In this document: in pieces, positions 21,795 through 33,108 of the stretch
Position numbering within the stretch: the first letter of the stretch is position 1
Layout of the letters: every line of letters begins with the position of its first letter
Source: Neoarius graeffei
Lineage: Eukaryota; Chordata; Actinopteri; Siluriformes; Ariidae
Length of the DNA: 64,000 bases
Assembly (NCBI RefSeq): GCF_027579695.1
Contig: NC_083574.1
Location: 61,728,559 to 61,792,558 of the forward strand
Reading direction: 5' to 3'
Program-made: the position numbers and the translations under genes
Notes under the pieces: generated by a model
Seen by the model: the letters and a program-made list of their open reading frames with translations, nothing else
Databases searched by the model: none
Told to the model about the DNA's origin: nothing

Positions 21795-22160
21795 AGTCTG
21801 TGAAGAATTTAATCAGGATCTTGTAAGGATCGTTGTCAAGGTCTTTACGAGAGCTTTGTGAAGATCCTTTAAGATCCTCAAGGATCTAATGAGGATCTTT
21901 CAATTTTTTTTAAATGATCCCAATTCAACAGAATTGGCAAGGATGGAAATAGATTGAAACTTACATAATTATCATTCATAAGAATTGGATAAGGATATAC
22001 CAAGGAATCCTAAATAGCTAACATCTTAAAAGGATCTTTGAAAGAATCTTTCATGATTTTCAAGATTTCAAAGATCTTGAAAGGATCTTAAGGAATTCAT
22101 TAAGTTCTTTTTTGGATATTTTCAAGATCTTCACAAGACCTTTGCAAACATCTCAAGATC
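21795..22160. repeat. GATC-dense array, segment 2
   Basis: Further AAGGATCTT / AAGATCTTC units, more diverged than segment 1. Confidence 0.7.
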
Positions 22161-22164
22161 AAGA

Positions 22165-22665
22165 AAGCAGCATAAATCAAGTCTATGGTACATGGATCTT
22201 ACAAAATACAGTGGAACCTCTCTGAAATAAGCATCTGGATGCAGCAATGCTTTCCATTACTGGAGCCATTTGCTTTTGGGAACATGTTCTCATGAGTAAT
22301 GGCCTAAAATTGCAGAGTTGGCCTCTCACAGGAACTAGCAAACAACAAGATGTGTATAAATACAAAACAAACTCTGAAATATAGCACAGTGAATTCATTG
22401 TGCAATTTTGATTGATTAAAATAATACTGAAGCTAATCAAACTTCTTTTCAGGCATTCCCTTAAAAACAAAACCATAACCTCCATCTATTTTGGGAATGG
22501 CTGCTAACTGCAACTTGAAAAAGGCCCAACATGCTGGTCATAAGTAACTCTTAATGTCTAATGATGAGTGACAGTCTTAAGTGCTTAAACTGTATTTTGA
22601 AAAATCTGCTACAGTTCAGAGTCTTAAAAGGTTAACTTTTAAAATTCATTACAAGCACCTTTCCC
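22165..22665. other. Non-repeat interruption of the GATC arrays
   Basis: About 500 bp with no GATC array and no recognised coding motif. Frames here are short. Confidence 0.4.
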
Positions 22666-23130
22666 TGGTGAAAATCTTTCAAGGATCTTCAAGGATTTGT
22701 AAAGTTCTTTGTGAGGGTCTTTGAGGATCCTGTTGAGGATCTCAGCAAAGATCCTCAAAAGATCTTCAAGGATCTTTAGTATTCTCACCAAGATCTTCAA
22801 GGATCTGCAAAGATATTTTAACTTCTTGCCAAGATCTTCAAGGATCTTTTGAATTCTTGTCAAGATCTTTAAAGCTGTTGCCAAGATCTTCAAGGATCTA
22901 CAAAGATCTTTTAACTTCTTGCCATTATCTTCAAGGATCTTTAATTTTCTTGCCAAGATCTTCCAGGATCTACAAGGATCTTCAATGTTCTTTTCAAGAA
23001 GAAGTTAAAAGATCTTTGTAGATCCTTGAAGAGCTTGAAAAGAAAACTGAAGATCCTTGAAGATATTGGCAAGAAGTTAAAATATCTTTGTAGATCCTTG
23101 AAGATCTTGCTAAGAATTTTAAAGATCCTT
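22666..23130. repeat. GATC-dense array, segment 3, with inverted half
   Basis: 22740-22995 repeats a ~60-bp unit including GATCTTCAAGGATCT and TTTTAACTTCTTGCCAAGAT. From about 23000 to 23125 the same unit appears as its reverse complement (GAAGTTAAAAGATCTTTGTA). The two halves face each other around 22998 and could form a long hairpin. Confidence 0.8.
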
Positions 23131-23134
23131 GAAG

Positions 23135-23530
23135 GACAGGAAGTCCGCCACCATCATCTGCGCCCTCTGGCCTGTGGACCACCTTGAACTTAAACGGCTG
23201 GAGGGCGAGATACCAACGGGTGATCCGTGCATTGGCATCTTTCATGCGGTGGGACCACTGGAGGGGCGCATGGTCCAAACAGAGGGTGAAAGGGTGCCCC
23301 AATAGGTAGTACTAGAGAGTGAGGACTACCCATTTGATGGCCAGGCACTCCTTCTTGATGGTGCTGTATTTGCTTTCACCCATTGAGAGCTTGTGGCTGA
23401 TGTACAGCACAGGACAATCCTCATCCTCCACCTTCTGGGACAGAATGGTCCTCAGCTCTCTGTCTGATGCGTCAGTCTGTAAAATAAAAGGGAGAGAGAA
23501 GTCAGGTGAATGTAAGAGTGGCCCCCCCAA
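23135..23530 (-). pseudogene. Gypsy RNase H domain, broken
   Basis: Minus-strand frames contain FILQTDASDRELRTILSQK (active-site TDAS) and the KECLAIKW motif, then a stop and LCLDHAPLQWSHRMKD further on. The order and spacing match the RNase H that follows reverse transcriptase in gypsy elements. The end runs into the GATC array. Confidence 0.8.
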
Positions 23531-23858
23531 ACAGTGAAGCTTTTACTTTAGTGAAAACCTGTTGGCACTGCTCCGTCCACTGGACCGGATCTGGTGCTCC
23601 CTTTCTCGTGAGATCAGTCAGTGGGCTGGTGACGTCCGAATAATTAGGTATGAACCTGCAATAGTAGCCAGCCAGCCCCAGGAACTATCTCTCCCCCTTT
23701 TTGGTCTTTGGCCTCAGGCAGGCCGCAATTGCTGCTGTCTTGTCAATTTGGGGACACACTTGCCCATGACCCAAGTGAAAACCCAGATACTGTACTTCCA
23801 CCCACCCAATCACCCACTTTTTCGGGTTAGCTGTGAGACCCACATGCCTCAGCGACTC

Positions 23859-24383
23859 TCAGATGGCCCGAAGGTGTTCTATGTGCTGCAGCCAGTCATT
23901 GCCATATATAATGATGTCATCAAGGTAGGCTGCTGCATAGGCAGCATGGGGGTGGAGGATCTTGTCCATGAGCCAGTGGAACATAGCAGGAGCCCCAAAT
24001 AGCCCAAAAGGAAGCGTGACAAATTGGTGTAATCCAAGCAGTGTGGAAAAGGCCGTTTTCTCTCGGAATAGAGGAGTCAAGGGGACCTGCCAATATCCCT
24101 TTGTCAAATCCAGTGTTGAATAAAATCAAGCAGTGCCTAACTGATCGAGCAATTCATCAATGCGAGGCATTGGGTATGCATCAAATTTAGACACTGCATT
24201 GACTTTTTGGTAGTCCACACAGAACCAGACCGACCCATCAGCCTTAGGAACCAGGACCACTGGGCTGCTCCAGTCACTGTGGGACTCCTCGATTATCCCC
24301 ATTTTGAGCATGGCCTTGAGTTCGTCCTGAACCACCTTTTTCTTGTGTTCGAGTAAGTGGTAGGGGTGGCTACACACTACCAC
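23859..24383 (-). pseudogene. Gypsy reverse transcriptase, broken
   Basis: MLKMGIIEESHSDWSSPVVL, DAYPMPRIDELLDQLG, then LTKGYWQVPL, LPFGLFGAPAMF and the catalytic YLDD box. The polymerase copies element RNA into DNA. At least one stop separates the two parts near 24120. Other residues (VWFCVDYQK for the usual R-F-C-x-DYR) show further decay. Confidence 0.88.
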
Positions 24384-24599
24384 CCCGGGGGCGTTTCAAT
24401 GTGGTGTTCTATGAAGTGGGTGCTACCGGGAAGGGGCAAGAACATGTCAGAAAATTCCTCTTGCAACCTGGCAACTTCTGCGAGTTGGGCCGGTGAGAGG
24501 TGGTCTCCACAGAGGACCGGAGCAGTTTGAGTAGTTTTTTTTTTTTACCTCCGACCCCAGCTCCAGCTTCTCTGGAACTACCGATGCCAATGCCACAGG

Positions 24600-24900
24600 G
24601 ATCTCCTCATTCCAATGTTTTAGCAGGTTGAGGTGGTATATTTGCAGTGCCCCTCCCCTATCCATTCACCTCACCTCATAGTTGACGTCCCTGATTCACT
24701 GTGTGACCTCAAAGGGCCCTTTCCACTTGGTAACTAATTTGGAGCTCAAAGTGGGCAATAATATGAGTACTTTATCTCCCAGGGTGAACTCTCTAAGGTG
24801 CGTGCCCCTGTTGTATAGCTGGGCTTGATGTTCTTGTGCCTGCCGTAAATTCTGCTGGGTTAAGTGCGTGAGGGTGTGGAGCAGATCGAGAATGTATTGA
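24600..24900 (-). pseudogene. Gypsy integrase C-terminal region, broken
   Basis: On the minus strand QAQLYNRGTHLREFTLGDKV, KWKGPFEV (the GPY/F motif) and YHLNLLKHW occur in order before the reverse transcriptase. A HVNLLK-type motif leading into reverse transcriptase is what the integrase-first order predicts. Confidence 0.75.
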
Positions 24901-24961
24901 ATTTAATTTTTACTCACTGAAGTTCCCTCCTCCCAATTTTCCCGCAGCACATCCAAAACGT

Positions 24962-25324
24962 GCGGTGGCACGGTGGTGTAGTGGTCAGCACTGTCGCCTC
25001 ACAGCAAGAAGGTCCTGGGTTCGAGCCCAGCGACCGGCGAGGGCCTTTCTGTGTGGAGTTTGCATGTTTTCCCTGTGTCTGCATGGGTTTCCTCCGGGTG
25101 TTCCGGTTTCCCCCACAGTCCAAAGACATGCAGGTTAGGTTAAGTGGTGGCTCTAAATTGACCGTAGATGTGAGTGAATGGTTGTTTGTGTCTATGTGTC
25201 AGCCCTGTGATGACCTGGCAACTTGTCCAGGGTGCACCTCTCGCCCATAGTCAACTGGGATAGGCTCCAGGTTGCCTGCGACCATGTAGAACAGGATAAG
25301 TGGCTACAGATGATAGATGGATGG
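24962..25324 (+). mobile_element. Main-family SINE inside the gypsy integrase
   Basis: GGTGGCACGGTGGTGTAGTG through ATAGATGGATGGA. Near-duplicate flanks ACATCCAAAACG (24949) and ACGTCCAAAATG (25326). It separates the integrase core from its C-terminal part and so postdates the gypsy insertion. Confidence 0.92.
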
Positions 25325-25437
25325 ACGTCCAAAATGCCACGTGGCTTTCGCCTATATAATAATTAGAATGGGGAGAACCCCCTGGAGGCTTGTGGGACCT
25401 CTCATACTGCAAATAACAGGGGCTCGGGCCATTTACC

Positions 25438-25880
25438 TCAATTTTGTGCGTCCTTGCTTACAAACTTTCTAATTAGATTTTTAAGTCTTTGATTAAACCT
25501 CTCCACCAAACCATCTCTTTGTGGGTGATAGATGCTGGTGCAGAAAGATTGAATTTCCAATAACCCATACAGCTCGCAAAGTGTTAGTGCCCTAGTCAGG
25601 ATTTCTTTCGGAATCCCGACTCGGGAGATAACACGGAAGGATGCCTCCACAATACTGCATGTTGAAATATTGCGGAGAGGGACTGCTTCCGGATGTCATG
25701 TTGCATAGTCCACCAGAACAAAAATAAAACAATATCCTCGTGCTGACCAATCTAATGGCCTGACGAGATCCATACCAATTCTCTCGAAGTGGGTCTCGAT
25801 TAGAGGGAGAGGATGCAAAGGCTCTTTTGGAGTGGCCACAGGATTTACCAGTTGGCATTCATGGCATATCGCACATCACC
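25438..25880 (-). pseudogene. Gypsy integrase core, catalytic residue lost
   Basis: Minus-strand residues include CHEC (end of the HHCC zinc domain), ERIGMDLVRPL (first catalytic Asp), FVLVDYATWHPEAVPL and YHPQRDGLVERFNQ (catalytic Glu). The segment that normally carries the second Asp, after EILT, is replaced by RALTLCELYG, so the catalytic triad is incomplete. Confidence 0.8.
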
Positions 25881-26069
25881 AATGAATATCCCCGCGAATC
25901 CCTGGCCAATAAAACCGACACAGACACAAAAGGGACAGATGGGAGGACACTGTGGGTGTGGCAGGCCAGCTGGGGGAGTCAGCCCCCGCCTCCGCGGTGG
26001 TGGAATGGGGCGGGGACAAGAAGGAGAAGGGGAGAGAAAGAGAGAAGAGGCAACATATCTGCCTGCTGC

Positions 26070-26747
26070 CTATCTGCCCTCCGCTAGCTTGATGGCTTGA
26101 TCCAGCGATGCCGGGCAGTGACATTGGACCCATTCCACTGTTCCTTCTGGAAGCCACGCGACGAACTGCTCCAGTGTCACCAGGTTGATGATCCCCTCTG
26201 CATCACGGTTGTCCGCCCTCAGCCACCACTGGCAGGCGTCCCGAAGCTGTTGGCCGAACGCAAATGGCCGGCCAAACTCCTCCAAAATCAGTGTCCAGAT
26301 GCACTGGTGATGATGTTCTGGGGAGTGGCTGACATGCTGCAGGATGGCTAGCTTCAGGTTCTTGTAGACGAGTCAGCTGTCGGCGGAGAGCTGCTGCATG
26401 GCAAGCCGTGCCTCCCCAGTCAGTAATGGTAGCAGGCGCGCTGAGTGCTGCTTGACCAGCCACCCCCACACTTTGACCACTTGCTCAAAGAGTGCAATGA
26501 AGGCTTCTGGATTGTCGTGTGGCGCCATCTTAGTAAGGGTGACGTGGGGAGGGTCTGTTGCAGTGGCGATTGAGGACCCCACCAATGTGAGCAGGTGCCG
26601 GAACGCATGGCGATCTTCCTGCTGAGCCAGCATCAAGGCTTCAAACCATTGCTCCTGCTCCTTCTGGAGGGTGATCAGCACTTGGTGCTGGTTTTGTTGG
26701 GCGGTAGCAAGGTCATGGATCAAGTCCTCAAATGGTGAGGACTCCAT
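26070..26747 (-). pseudogene. Gypsy gag-like region, broken
   Basis: A minus-strand frame opens at 26747 (MESSPFEDLIHDLATAQQNQ) and has a stop at about 26373, with homologous residues continuing in the same frame to 26070. The content (a Gln-rich coiled segment, then FIALFEQVVKVWGW and LLPLLTGEARLAMQQL) matches the capsid-like gag of vertebrate gypsy elements. No zinc knuckle is visible. Confidence 0.7.
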
Positions 26748-26924
26748 CAGTGGTTCTCTTCAGTATCCTGGCTTTCGGCACCACTGTGGCATTTCCCTGA
26801 TGCGGGTGGAATACTGAAGCATGGCAGACGGGAGATGATGTTCACACACAACTTTATTGTCTTTGCTTTGCTTTTCAGCTTTACTTGGCGCACACAAACA
26901 CACACATGTTCTCAGTCCCTTCCC

Positions 26925-26928
<4 letters not shown>

Positions 26929-26966
<38 letters not shown>
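26929..26966 (+). repeat. (ATT)n microsatellite
   Basis: About 13 ATT units. Confidence 0.9.
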
Positions 26967-27019
26967 TTGCTATACACTGAAGACATTTGGCAAAATATTA
27001 GCTTTCATTTCCTGATATT

Positions 27020-27985
27020 TACATATACATGTGTCACCAGACCACCCAATTCTTACATGAGTGAAAGTATTGGAATAGATAGTCATAAAATAAATAACAC
27101 ATCCCTTATTTGCAATAATTGCATCAAGCCAGTGACATCACCAAACTGTTGTATTCTTCTTTTGTGATATTTTCCAGGATTGTACCACAGCTTCTTTCAG
27201 TTGTTTATTTTGAGGGGTTCTCCCTTCAGTCTCCTCTTGAAGAGAATGAATACTCAATTGGGTTAAGGTTTGGTGATTGACTTGGCCAGTCTAAACCCTT
27301 CCACTTTCTTCCCTGATGAAGTCCTTTGTTGTGTTGACAGTATGTTTTGAGTCACTGTCTTGCTGCATGATGCAGTTCCTCCAAATTAGATTGGATGCAT
27401 TATTTCTCTGTAAACTGACAGACAGAATGTTTCTGTAGATGTCCGAATTCATTCTGCTGCGACCATCATGAGCTACATCATCAATAAAGATTAGTGAGCC
27501 CCCATCCATTCAAGCCCAAGCCATGACACTACCTCCACTATGCTTGACTGATGAGCTCATATGTTTTGGATCATGAGCAGATGCTTTCTTTCTTCACACT
27601 TTGGCCATCCCTTTGGTAGAGGTTAATCTTGGTTCTAGAATGTTTATGGCTCATCTCTGTATTTCTTTGATTCTTTAGTACTGATGAGCTTGCATCTTGT
27701 GGTGTGGCCTCTATATTTCTTCTCTCAAAGTCTTCTTCAAACAGTGGATTGTGATGTCACTGACTTGTTTTGGGGTTTTTGTTCAAAGCTTTCACAATGT
27801 TTCTTTCATCAACTGCTGTAATTTTCCTTGTCATACCTGTTCAATGTCTGGTTATGAGTACATGAGTGGTTTGTTTCTTTTATAGGGCATTCAAAATAGT
27901 TTCATCTTCAATCTACAACATATTTCTGATCACCTGAAAAATGGGCAGGTTCAAATAAAAGGTGCCATGTTCTTAGATTTTTAAC
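27020..27985 (-). mobile_element. Tc1-like transposon relic
   Basis: The minus strand encodes scattered transposase motifs, notably QQDSDSKHTVNTTKDF at about 27310-27370 (second Asp region), with many stops. The flanking repeats are not clear. Distinct from the other Tc1 families in the window. Confidence 0.6.
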
Positions 27986-27998
27986 ACATCTGGATGTA

Positions 27999-29610
27999 CA
28001 GTGTCTTGCAAAAGTATTCATCTCCCTTGGTGTTTGTCCTGTTTTGTTGCATTACAAGATGGAATTAAAATGGATTTTTGGAGGGTTAGCACCATTTGAT
28101 TTACAAAGCATGTCTCCAACTTTAAAGGTGTTTTTATTGTGACACAAACAAGAAGCAAGATGAAAAAAAAAGAAATCTGAAGTGTGCATAGGTATTCACC
28201 CCCTTTTGTATGAAACCCCTAAATAAGAGCTGCTCCAACCAATTCACTTCATAAGTCACATAATTGGTTGATTAAGATCCACCTGTGTGCAATCAAAGTG
28301 TCACAAGATCTGTCACATGATGTCTGTATAAATCAACCTGTTCTGGAAGGACCCTGACTCTGCAACACTATTAAGCAAGCAACATGAAAACCAAGGAGCC
28401 TCCAAACAGGTCAGAGACAAAGTTGTGGAGAAGTATGGATCAGGGTTGGGTTATAAAAAATATCCCAAATTTTGAATATCCCAGGGAGCACCATTAAATC
28501 CATTATAGCAAAATTGAAAGAATATGGCACCACTACAAACCTGACGAGAGAAGGCCGTCCACCAAAACTCACAGACCGGGAAAGGAGGGCATTAATCAGA
28601 AATGCAACAAAGACACCAAAGATAATACTTAAGGAGCTGCAAAGATCCACAGTGGAGATGGGAGTATCTGGCCATGGACCACTTTAAGCTATACACTCCA
28701 CAGAGTGGGGCTTTATGGAAGAGTGGCCAGAAAAAAAAAGTCATTGCTTAAGAAAGCACATTTGGAGTTTGCCCAAAAGCATGTGGCAGACTCCCCAAAC
28801 ACATGGAAGAAGATTCTCTGGTCAAATGAGATTAAATTTGATCTTTTTGGCCATCATGGGAAATGCCATGTGTGGTGCAAACCCAACACCCTGAGAACAC
28901 CGTTCCTACAGTGAAGCATGCTGGTGGCAGCATCATGCTGTGGGGATATTTTTCATCTGCAGGGACAGGAAATCTGGTCAGAATTGAAGGAAAGATGGAT
29001 GACATTAAATACAGGGAAATTCTGGAGGAAAACCTGTTTGAGTCAGCCAGAGGTTTGAGACTGGGATGAAGGTTCATGTTCCAGCAGGATAATGACCTTA
29101 AACATACTGCTAAAGCTACACTGGATTGGTTTAAAAGGAAACATTTAAATGTCTTGGAATGGCCTAATCAAAGCCCAGACCTCAATCCAATTGAGAATCT
29201 GTGGCATAACTTGAAGATTGCTGTACACCAAAGCAACCCATCTAACTTGAAGGAGTTGGAGTAGTTTTGCCTTGAGGAATGGTAAAAAAAAATAATCCCA
29301 GTGGCCAGATGTGCTAAGCTAATAGAGACATACCCCAAGAGACTTGCAGCTGTAATTGCAGCAAAAGATGGCTCTACAAAATATTGACTTTAGGGGGGTG
29401 AATACCTACGCATGCTCCAGATTTCTTTTTTTTAATCTTAATTATTGTTTGTGTCACAATAAAACAACAATTTGCACCTTTAAAGTTGTAGGCATGCTGT
29501 GTAAATCAAATGGTGCTAACCCCCCAAAAAATCCATTTTAATTCCAGCTTGTAATGTGACAAAACAGGACAAACACCAAGGGGGATGAATACTTTTGCAA
29601 GACACTGTGT
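27999..29610 (+). mobile_element. Tc1-like transposon with intact ends, dead transposase
   Basis: The left end TACAGTGTCTTGCAAAAGTA and the right end TACTTTTGCAAGACACTGTG are inverted repeats; the similarity extends about 200 bp inward. The internal region 28384-29386 derives from a transposase, with stops and frameshifts. TA borders are consistent with Tc1 insertion. Confidence 0.9.
28384..29386 (+). pseudogene. Tc1-like transposase pseudogene
   Basis: Open pieces in different frames: PGSTIKSIIAKLKEYGTTTN (DNA-binding region, 28480s), [15 protein letters not shown] (first catalytic region with Asp replaced by Asn, about 28811), then [19 protein letters not shown] and [11 protein letters not shown] (second Asp and Glu, 29076-29210). 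Stops at 28685 and 29067 and a shift near 29285 inactivate it. It ends at about 29386 (GSTKY-type terminus). Confidence 0.8.
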
Positions 29611-29828
29611 ATATCAGGAAATGAAAACTGAATTTGTAATTTCATATTCATGTTTTGATTCCAAACCTGAATGCCTTCAGTATGTACCACAAAAAAAAAA
29701 AAAAATACTACAACCCCGATTGCAAAAAAGTTGGGACAAAGTACAAATTGTAAATAAAAACAGAATGCAAGAATTAACAAATCTCAAAAACTGATATTGT
29801 ATTCACAATAGAACATAGACAACATATC

Positions 29829-30205
29829 TCATCTCATCTCATTATCTCTAGCCGCTTTATCCTTCTACAGGGTCGCAGGCAAGCTGGAGCCTATCCCAGC
29901 TGACTATGGGCGAGAGGCGGGGTACACCCTGGACAAGTCGCCAGGTCATCACAGGGCTGACACATAGACACAGACAACCATTCACACTCACATTCACACC
30001 TACGGTCAATTTAGAGTCACCAGTTAACCTAACCTGCATGTCTTTGGACTGTGGGGGAAACCGGAGCACCCGGAGGAAACCCACGCGGACACGGGGAGAA
30101 CATGCAAACTCCACACAGAAAGGCCCTCGCCGGCTCCGGGGCTCGAACCCAGGACCTTCTTGCTGTGAGGCGACAGCGCTAACCACTACACCACCGTGCC
30201 GCCCC
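29829..30205 (-). mobile_element. Main-family SINE inside Tc1 left terminal repeat
   Basis: Complement of the SINE head ends at 30205. The 12-bp direct repeat AGACAACATATC at 29817-29828 and 30206-30217 fixes the boundaries and dates the SINE after the Tc1 insertion. Confidence 0.96.
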
Positions 30206-30461
30206 AGACAACATATCAAATGTCAAAAGTGAGACATTTTGAAATTTCATGCCAAATATTGGCTCATTTGAAATTTCATGACAGCAACACATCTCAAAAA
30301 AGTTGGGACAGGGGCAATAAGAGGCTGGAAAAGTTAAAGGTACAAAAAAGGAACAGCTGGAGGACCAAATTGCAACTCATTAGGTCAATTGGCAATAGGT
30401 CATTAACATGACTGGGTATAAAAAGAGCATCTTGGAGTGGCAGTGGCTCTCAGAAGTAAAG

Positions 30462-31476
30462 ATGGGAAGAGGATCACCAATCCCCCTAATTCTGCGCCGA
30501 TAAATAGTGGAGCAATATCAGAAAGGAGTTCGACAGTGTAAAATTGTAAAGAGTTTGAACATATCATCATCTACAGTGCATATCATCATCAAAAGATTCA
30601 GAGAATCTGGAAGAATCTCTGTGCGTAAGGGTCAAGGCCAGAAAACCATACTGGGTGCCCGTGATCTTTGGGCCCTTAGACAGCACTGCATCACATACAG
30701 GCATGCTTCTGTATTGGAAATCACAAAATGGGCTAGGAATATTTCCAGAGAACATTATCTGTGAACACAATTCACCATGCCATCTGCCGTTGCCAGCTAA
30801 AACTCTGTAGTTCAAAGAAGAAGCCGTATCTAAACATGATCCAGAAGCGCAGACGTCTTCTCTGGGCGAAGGCTCATTTAAAATGGACTGTGGCAAAGTG
30901 GAAAACTGTTCTGTGGTCAGACAAATCAAAATTTGAAGTTCTTTATGGAAATCAGGGACGCCGTGTCATTTGGACTAAAGAGAAGAAGGACAACCCAAGT
31001 TGTTATCAGCGCTCAGTTCAGAAGCCTGCATCTCTGATGGTATGGGGTTGCATTAGTGCATGTGGCATGGGCAGCTTACACATCTGGAAAGACACCATCA
31101 ATGCTGAAAGGTATATCCAAGTTCGAGAGCAACATATGCTCCCATCCAGACGACGTCTCTTTCAGGGAAGACCTTGCATTTTCCAACATGACAATGCCAA
31201 ACCACATACTGCATCAATTACAGCATCATGGCTGCGTAGAAGAAGGGTCCGGGTACTGAACTGGGCAGTCCAGATCTTTCACCCATAGAAAACATTTGGC
31301 GCATCATAAAACGGAAGATACGACAAAAAAGACCTAAGACAGTTGAGCAACTAGAATCCTACATTAGACAAGAATGGGTTAACATTCCTATCCCTAAACT
31401 TGAGCAACTTGTCTCCTCAGTCCCCAGACGTTTACAGACTGTTGTAAAGAGAAAAGGGGATGTCTCACAGTGGTAA
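30462..31476 (+). pseudogene. Tc1-like transposase pseudogene (CAACCCC family)
   Basis: Starts MGRGSPIPLILRR then hits TAA, where the better-preserved relative at 41311-42338 has Gln. Frame is lost again near 30760 and 31270. Motifs remain: SGRISVRKGQGQKT in the DNA-binding region, [15 protein letters not shown] (first Asp), [13 protein letters not shown] (second Asp). The reading ends with GDVSQW and TAA at 31474-31476. Confidence 0.85.
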
Positions 31477-31807
31477 ACATGGCCTTGTCCCAACTTTTTT
31501 GAGATGTGTTGTTGTCATGAAATTTAAAATCACCTAATTTTTCTCTTTAAATGATACATTTTCTCAGTTTAAACATTTGATATGTCATCTATGTTCTATT
31601 CTGAATAAAATATGGAATTTTGAAACTTCCACATCATTGCATTCTGTTTTTATTTACAATTTGTACTTTGTCCCAACTTTTTTGGAATTGGGGTTGTAAT
31701 TGTTCTTTCCATGCCAACACTTTTGTATGTAATTTGCTGTTTGAAATGCAATTGATTTGAGTAAAACACTTGTGTGTTTTTTTCAGCCATCAAAGAAATA
31801 AACGAGA

Positions 31808-32539
31808 ATGGAGCCCAAAAAGAATAAAGGCTTATTCAAACTCCGAGATAAAAACAAGCCCTTGTTTAATGTGAAGATGGGAAAGAAAGCCAAGAAGACT
31901 GCTCTGCGGTACAGGAGGAGCATCTCAGTACCAGACTTATTCAGTGAACAATCAATGCCATCCCTTCTAGACCCTACTGTTCAGTCTTCCTTCCAAGACT
32001 CATTTGTTGGGTCAGTTCATTCATTTGGTCTTGATGAAACAAAGTGTGAAACCTCCAGCCTAACTGATAGTCTCACTGCCACAAACACAACGATACCTGT
32101 AAAGTGCTCCGACCCATACACTGTCCCAGATCCCCCATTTACAAAAAGGGTCCTGGGCAAGCATGATGTTCCAGACATACCTTTGGATCAAGTTGTTACC
32201 TCAAATGCACTGTCATCAGCCAGGTACCTGGACCCAATTACTGCTACATACACACCATCCTCAGCCAAGGCTCTGGACAACCTGATACTTCCAAACACAC
32301 CACCTAGAGAGAGGCCTATCAGTGTGTCAGCCACAAAGGATAAACCAGATAAACGGACGGAGGAAAAGGAAAGAAACACCAAATGGTACATAGAGGACAG
32401 TGAGTTAAGTTGCAACACACCATTTGAGGACTGCTCATTCACCTACTGTTCTCCTGACCATGACCTGACAGGGTCTGGGCCTGTTACACCAAGATCTACA
32501 GAGATGTTTATTATTGGATCAGCTGAGGACAAGAACGAA
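31808..32539 (+). CDS. mctp2: mctp2 coding exon 1 (start codon)
   Basis: The acceptor TTTTTTTCAG at 31777-31786 precedes 21 bp of 5' UTR and the ATG in AACGAGAATGG, a fair Kozak context. It encodes 244 residues: a lysine-rich start (MEPKKNKGLFKLRDKNK), RRSISVPDLF as in the family, then a Ser/Thr/Pro-rich disordered stretch with PRSTEMF near the end. Donor GAA|GTCAGT, phase 0. No membrane or signal segment. The long unstructured N-terminus is poorly conserved in the family. Confidence 0.88.
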
Positions 32540-32622
32540 GTCAGTTGGCTTGTTTTATTATTTTAAAGAATTTTGTTTTTGCCTGTTTCATGTTCATGAC
32601 CAGCAAATCATCCACCTCACAG

Positions 32623-32676
32623 GTTTCCAATGAGACCAATGACTATGACCCCGATTTCTCAGGAAGTGAAACAAAA
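32623..32676 (+). CDS. mctp2: mctp2 coding exon 2
   Basis: Acceptor CACCTCACAG, donor AAA|GTGAGT. 18 codons (VSNETNDYDPDFSGSETK), phase 0 at both ends, acidic linker. A 5'-shifted acceptor (CAG at 32601-32603) would break the frame. Confidence 0.7.
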
Positions 32677-33108
32677 GTGAGTAATATGGAGTCTTTTTTT
32701 GTTCTATTTATCATGTTTTATGGTAAGGGTAGAGCCTCCCAACATCTTCTGTTCAGCTACAGATAGCTACTTTAAATCATAAGATATTTTTCCTTGTACT
32801 TAAACATGGATGAAGATGCATTCGTTTGGTAGATTTTCTTGTACAGAGTAACTTTAAAAACTTTAAAAAGTGAAAGAGGTAAAGGTACAACGCTATGAAT
32901 ATACTGTATGCCCAAAAGTTGATGGCATCATTTCTTGTGTATTTGTGAACCGATGGACATAGTTTAGATCTCTTTAAAGACAGGAATGCAAGGTGTCATG
33001 GAATTAAACCTTCAATGGAGTCTTCTTACATAGAATCCAGTTGCTCAAGCAAGATATTTATTATTAGGCTGAAAATCACAAGCTTGGGAGGCCACCCTGA
33101 TTTAGAAC

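Larger units (their letters stand above)
23135..26790 (-). mobile_element. Ty3/gypsy LTR retrotransposon, Gmr1-like domain order, decayed
   Basis: On the minus strand the domains run gag-like (26747-26070), integrase core (about 25880-25438), integrase C-terminal part (about 24900-24600), reverse transcriptase (24383-23859) and RNase H (23530-23135). Integrase ahead of reverse transcriptase is not the usual Ty3/gypsy order; it is known from the Gmr1 group of deuterostome gypsy elements. Stops and frameshifts break every domain, and a SINE (24962-25324) splits the integrase. A TGGTGCCGAAAGCC string on the minus strand at about 26764-26777 could be a primer-binding site. LTRs were not delimited; the 3' end is replaced by the GATC array. 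Confidence 0.85.
29711..31696 (+). mobile_element. Tc1-like transposon (CAACCCC family), with nested SINE
   Basis: Ends CAACCCCGATTGCAAAAAAG and CTTTTTTGGAATTGGGGTTG are inverted repeats flanked by TA at 29709-29710 and 31697-31698. A main-family SINE sits in the left terminal region. The transposase within is broken. Same family as 36437, 38253 and 41091. Confidence 0.92.

Noticed and set aside
22639..22956. 105-codon Lys/Leu-rich repetitive ORF on the minus strand
   Set aside because: A translation of the GATC repeat units; the peptide periodicity mirrors the DNA repeat.
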